DNA of 64,000 nucleotides from Aggregatibacter kilianii (GTDB lineage Bacteria > Pseudomonadota > Gammaproteobacteria > Enterobacterales > Pasteurellaceae): positions 1,970,001 to 2,034,000 of the forward strand of contig NZ_NRCN01000001.1 of assembly GCF_003130255.1 (NCBI RefSeq), in the 5' to 3' direction. Made by a program: the position numbers and the translations under genes. The notes beneath the pieces are model-generated. The model searched no databases. It saw only the letters and a program-made list of their open reading frames with translations, and was not told where the DNA came from. This document shows positions 62,128-64,000 of the stretch, piece by piece (within the stretch, counting starts at the first letter, position 1; each line of letters begins with the position of its first letter).

Positions 62128-62137
62128 GGCTGAGTCC

Positions 62138-63217
62138 TTATTTCCGATGGCCGGCAACGCGCGGACGGGTATAGTGGTCAATTAACGGCACGCAAATGTT
62201 GCTAAGCAACACGGCAAAAGCAACACCGTCAGGATAATTGCCGTGAAAACGGATTAAATACAACAGACTTCCCACTAAGGCGCCGAACACCAGTTTGCCG
62301 CGAGGTGTGATGGAGGCGGTAACAGGATCGGTGGCAATAAAAAACGCACCGAACATCATGGCGCCACTGAATAATTGGCTCACCGTGCTTAAGTGTCCGC
62401 TACCTGAAAATAATTCGGTTAAAAAACTGAATACGATAAAACTGCCTAACATGGCGACGGGAATGTGCCAGTGAATGACTTTTTTTAGAATTAAAAAGAT
62501 CCCACCAAGTAAAAAGGCCAAGTTAATTTGCCACCAACCATGTGCAAGATCCCAACCGTTTTGCATGAAAATCGGTAATTTCACTAAGTCGTAATAAGCC
62601 ACATCAATGTTGCTATCCGAAGCAAGGGTAGAATAAAACAACTTGCCTGTATCTAGCGGCGTGGCTTGTGTAATACCGTCAATGGAAGCGGTTAATTGGT
62701 GCAAGCTGAAACCATCGGTGGTTAAACCGCTAAAAATCAGTTGCGAGGCATCGGCAAAGGTTGGTGGTTCCGCTAAAAGTTGAATGGCCGGCATCCACGT
62801 TGTCATTTGTAACGGGAACGACGTGAGCAGCACCACATACCCTACCATAGCAGGATTGAAGGGATTTTGTCCCAAGCCGCCATAAACATGTTTGCCTAAA
62901 ATCACCGCGCAAAATGTGCCGATGAGAATAATCCAATAAGGCGCATAAGGTGGAATGGCTACGGCAAGAATAAGTGCGGTCAAAATCACGCTAAAATCGG
63001 AAATGTAAGCAAAGGTTGATTTTTTACGCAAAAATGTCACCAACAATTCCAACGCCAAAGCGAAACTGATTGCCAATGCAGATTGAATAAGCACACCAAA
63101 GCCAAAGTAGTACACCTGCAGTCCAATTGCAGGAAGCATGGCAAACATCACCCAAAGCATAATTCGCATGGTGAGCTTTCCCGAATGGGTATGAGGTGAG
63201 CTTATCATCTTAAACAT
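62138..63217 (-). CDS. rsxD: Electron transport complex subunit RsxD
   Basis: 359 aa with about nine or ten transmembrane helices. The covalent-FMN segment of RsxD is [22 protein letters not shown] (S-x-A-T motif, about 180-200). Also [16 protein letters not shown] and [13 protein letters not shown]. Rnf complex core. The spacing to rsxG is 10 nt. Confidence 0.92.
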   Translation of the reverse strand: MFKMISSPHTHSGKLTMRIMLWVMFAMLPAIGLQVYYFGFGVLIQSALAISFALALELLVTFLRKKSTFAYISDFSVILTALILAVAIPPYAPYWIILIGTFCAVILGKHVYGGLGQNPFNPAMVGYVVLLTSFPLQMTTWMPAIQLLAEPPTFADASQLIFSGLTTDGFSLHQLTASIDGITQATPLDTGKLFYSTLASDSNIDVAYYDLVKLPIFMQNGWDLAHGWWQINLAFLLGGIFLILKKVIHWHIPVAMLGSFIVFSFLTELFSGSGHLSTVSQLFSGAMMFGAFFIATDPVTASITPRGKLVFGALVGSLLYLIRFHGNYPDGVAFAVLLSNICVPLIDHYTRPRVAGHRK

Positions 63218-63227
63218 TTATCGTTCC

Positions 63228-64000
63228 TTAATGCTGTTCATTTTGTTGAGCTTGCTGCGCCGCTTTCTTGGCTTTCGCACGAGCGATAGCGGCGGCAATG
63301 GTAGCTTTGCGCGGATCCGTTTCCGCTGTATTTTCATCGGCGTTTTTATTCATAAGCTCACTTGTTCGCTTATTCACCCCTTCGGGGCCGTTGGCAGAGC
63401 CAACGTTCAAAAAACGTTGTTTTTTGTCAACCGCACTTTCTGTGGTTTTAGGCTCGGCTGATGCTACGGAATCGTCTTGTTGTACTGCTTTCTTGGCTTT
63501 CGCACGAGCGATAGCCGCGGCAATGGCGGCTTTGCGTGGATCCGTTTCCGCCGTATTTTCATCGGCGTTTTTATTCATAAGCTCACTTGTTCGCTTATTC
63601 ACCCCTTCGGGGCCGTTGGCAGAGCCAACATTCAAAAAATGTTGTTTTTTGTCAACCGCACTTTCTGTGGTTTTAGGCTCGGCTGATGCTACGGAATCGT
63701 CTTGTTGTACTGCTTTCTTGGCTTTCGCACGAGCGATAGCCGCGGCAATGGCGGCTTTGCGTGGATCCGTTTCCGCCGTATTTTCATCGGCGTTTTTATT
63801 CATAAGCTCACTTGTTCGCTTATTCACCCCTTCGGGGCCGTTGGCAGAGCCAACATTCAAAAAATGTTGTTTTTTGTCAACCGCACTTTCTGTGGTTTTA
63901 GGCTCGGCTGATGCTATGGATTCGTCTTGTTGTGCTGCTTTCTTGGCTTTCGCACGAGCGATAGCCGTGGCAATAGCGGCTTTGCGCGGATCCGTTTCCG
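63228..64000 (-). CDS. rsxC: Electron transport complex subunit RsxC, C-terminal repeat region (5' part outside window)
   Basis: 257 codons of the C-terminus are visible; the frame is open to the window edge, so the iron-sulfur and NADH-binding parts lie beyond. The visible part is built of 75-residue repeats (225 bp): an Ala/Lys-rich helix (DPRKAAIAAAIARAKAKKA), a linker with PKTTESAVDKK, and NVGSANGPEGVNKRTSELMN. The Ala/Lys helices are normal for RsxC tails; the NVGSANGPEG segments are not. Each repeat carries one uptake signal. Stop TAA/TGA lies at 63228. Confidence 0.88.
   Translation of the reverse strand, partial: ETDPRKAAIATAIARAKAKKAAQQDESIASAEPKTTESAVDKKQHFLNVGSANGPEGVNKRTSELMNKNADENTAETDPRKAAIAAAIARAKAKKAVQQDDSVASAEPKTTESAVDKKQHFLNVGSANGPEGVNKRTSELMNKNADENTAETDPRKAAIAAAIARAKAKKAVQQDDSVASAEPKTTESAVDKKQRFLNVGSANGPEGVNKRTSELMNKNADENTAETDPRKATIAAAIARAKAKKAAQQAQQNEQH
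63253..64000 (-). repeat. 225-bp tandem repeats in the rsxC tail
   Basis: At least three near-identical units are visible, with equivalent points near 63270, 63495, 63720 and 63945 (225 bp apart). Units 63477-63701 and 63702-63926 are almost the same base for base. Uptake signals recur near 63440, 63657 and 63882. Recombination between units could change the length of RsxC. Confidence 0.9.

Noticed and set aside
63231-63911. Plus-strand frames of about 70 aa repeated in the rsxC region
   Set aside because: They are the antisense of the repeats and appear in each unit only because the DNA is repeated.

Overview
The window comes from a Pasteurellaceae chromosome of the Haemophilus influenzae uptake-signal type, most likely Aggregatibacter. 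The 9-base DNA uptake core AAGTGCGGT / ACCGCACTT recurs throughout, sometimes as inverted pairs that act as terminators. The gene set also fits: hel (lipoprotein e/P4), csdA-csdE, lrgAB, dgt, uup, rsxCDGE-nth. The genus is inferred, not shown.

Layout. 1-1355: 3' end of a 23S rRNA gene, 5S rRNA and terminator. 1562-6494: hel, a KefB/C-type antiporter, csdA-csdE and a secreted nuclease. 6572-9178: a 2.6-kb insert between two perfect 25-bp direct repeats, one of which is the 3' end of tRNA-Leu(CAA). It holds a tightly coupled three-gene operon (GHKL ATPase, STAS-like DUF4325 protein, membrane-anchored small protein) and no integrase. 9505-14013: lrgAB, dgt and uup, with two REP-like palindromes around uup.

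14707-55217: a complete-looking 40.5-kb transposable (Mu/B3-like) prophage inserted into the 3' end of ulaB. Its ends are TGAT...ATCA, with a matching transposase-site-like motif exactly 32 nt inside each end, and it is flanked by GAATTT on both sides. Its first three bases supply a stop codon to ulaB, whose last ten codons lie at 55224-55253. The early region is transcribed leftward from two near-identical promoters (TTGACA-N17-CATAAT) that each contain the same palindromic operator between the -35 and -10 boxes. The first drives a Cro-like protein, HTH proteins, MuA, MuB, Gam and two 27-residue membrane peptides. The second drives an ANR-family protein, hypothetical proteins, an HD hydrolase, DUF551, GemA and Mor. 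The CI-like repressor is read rightward. It is followed by lysis genes (holin, transglycosylase, nested spanins), Mu-type head genes (gp25-gp30, G, I/Z, capsid, gp36, gp37) and a non-contractile, siphophage-type tail (tube, chaperone with a probable -1 frameshift, tape measure, BR0599/DUF2163 protein, TipJ-like tip). The right end carries a DNA adenine methylase preceded by 17 CAAA repeats (a likely phase-variable switch) and a group of unidentified cargo genes.

55224-58422: the tail of ulaB, ulaA and a split transketolase, now cut off from the ulaB promoter by the prophage. 58555-64000 (minus strand): an NSS-family transporter, nth, rsxE, rsxG, rsxD and the C-terminal repeat region of rsxC, which runs off the window.

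Most interesting points: the tRNA-borne GHKL/STAS island, the methylase repeat switch, the duplicated operator-promoter, the T TTT TTT frameshift site, the PBECR-like nuclease domain fused to the head protein, and the cargo at the prophage right end.
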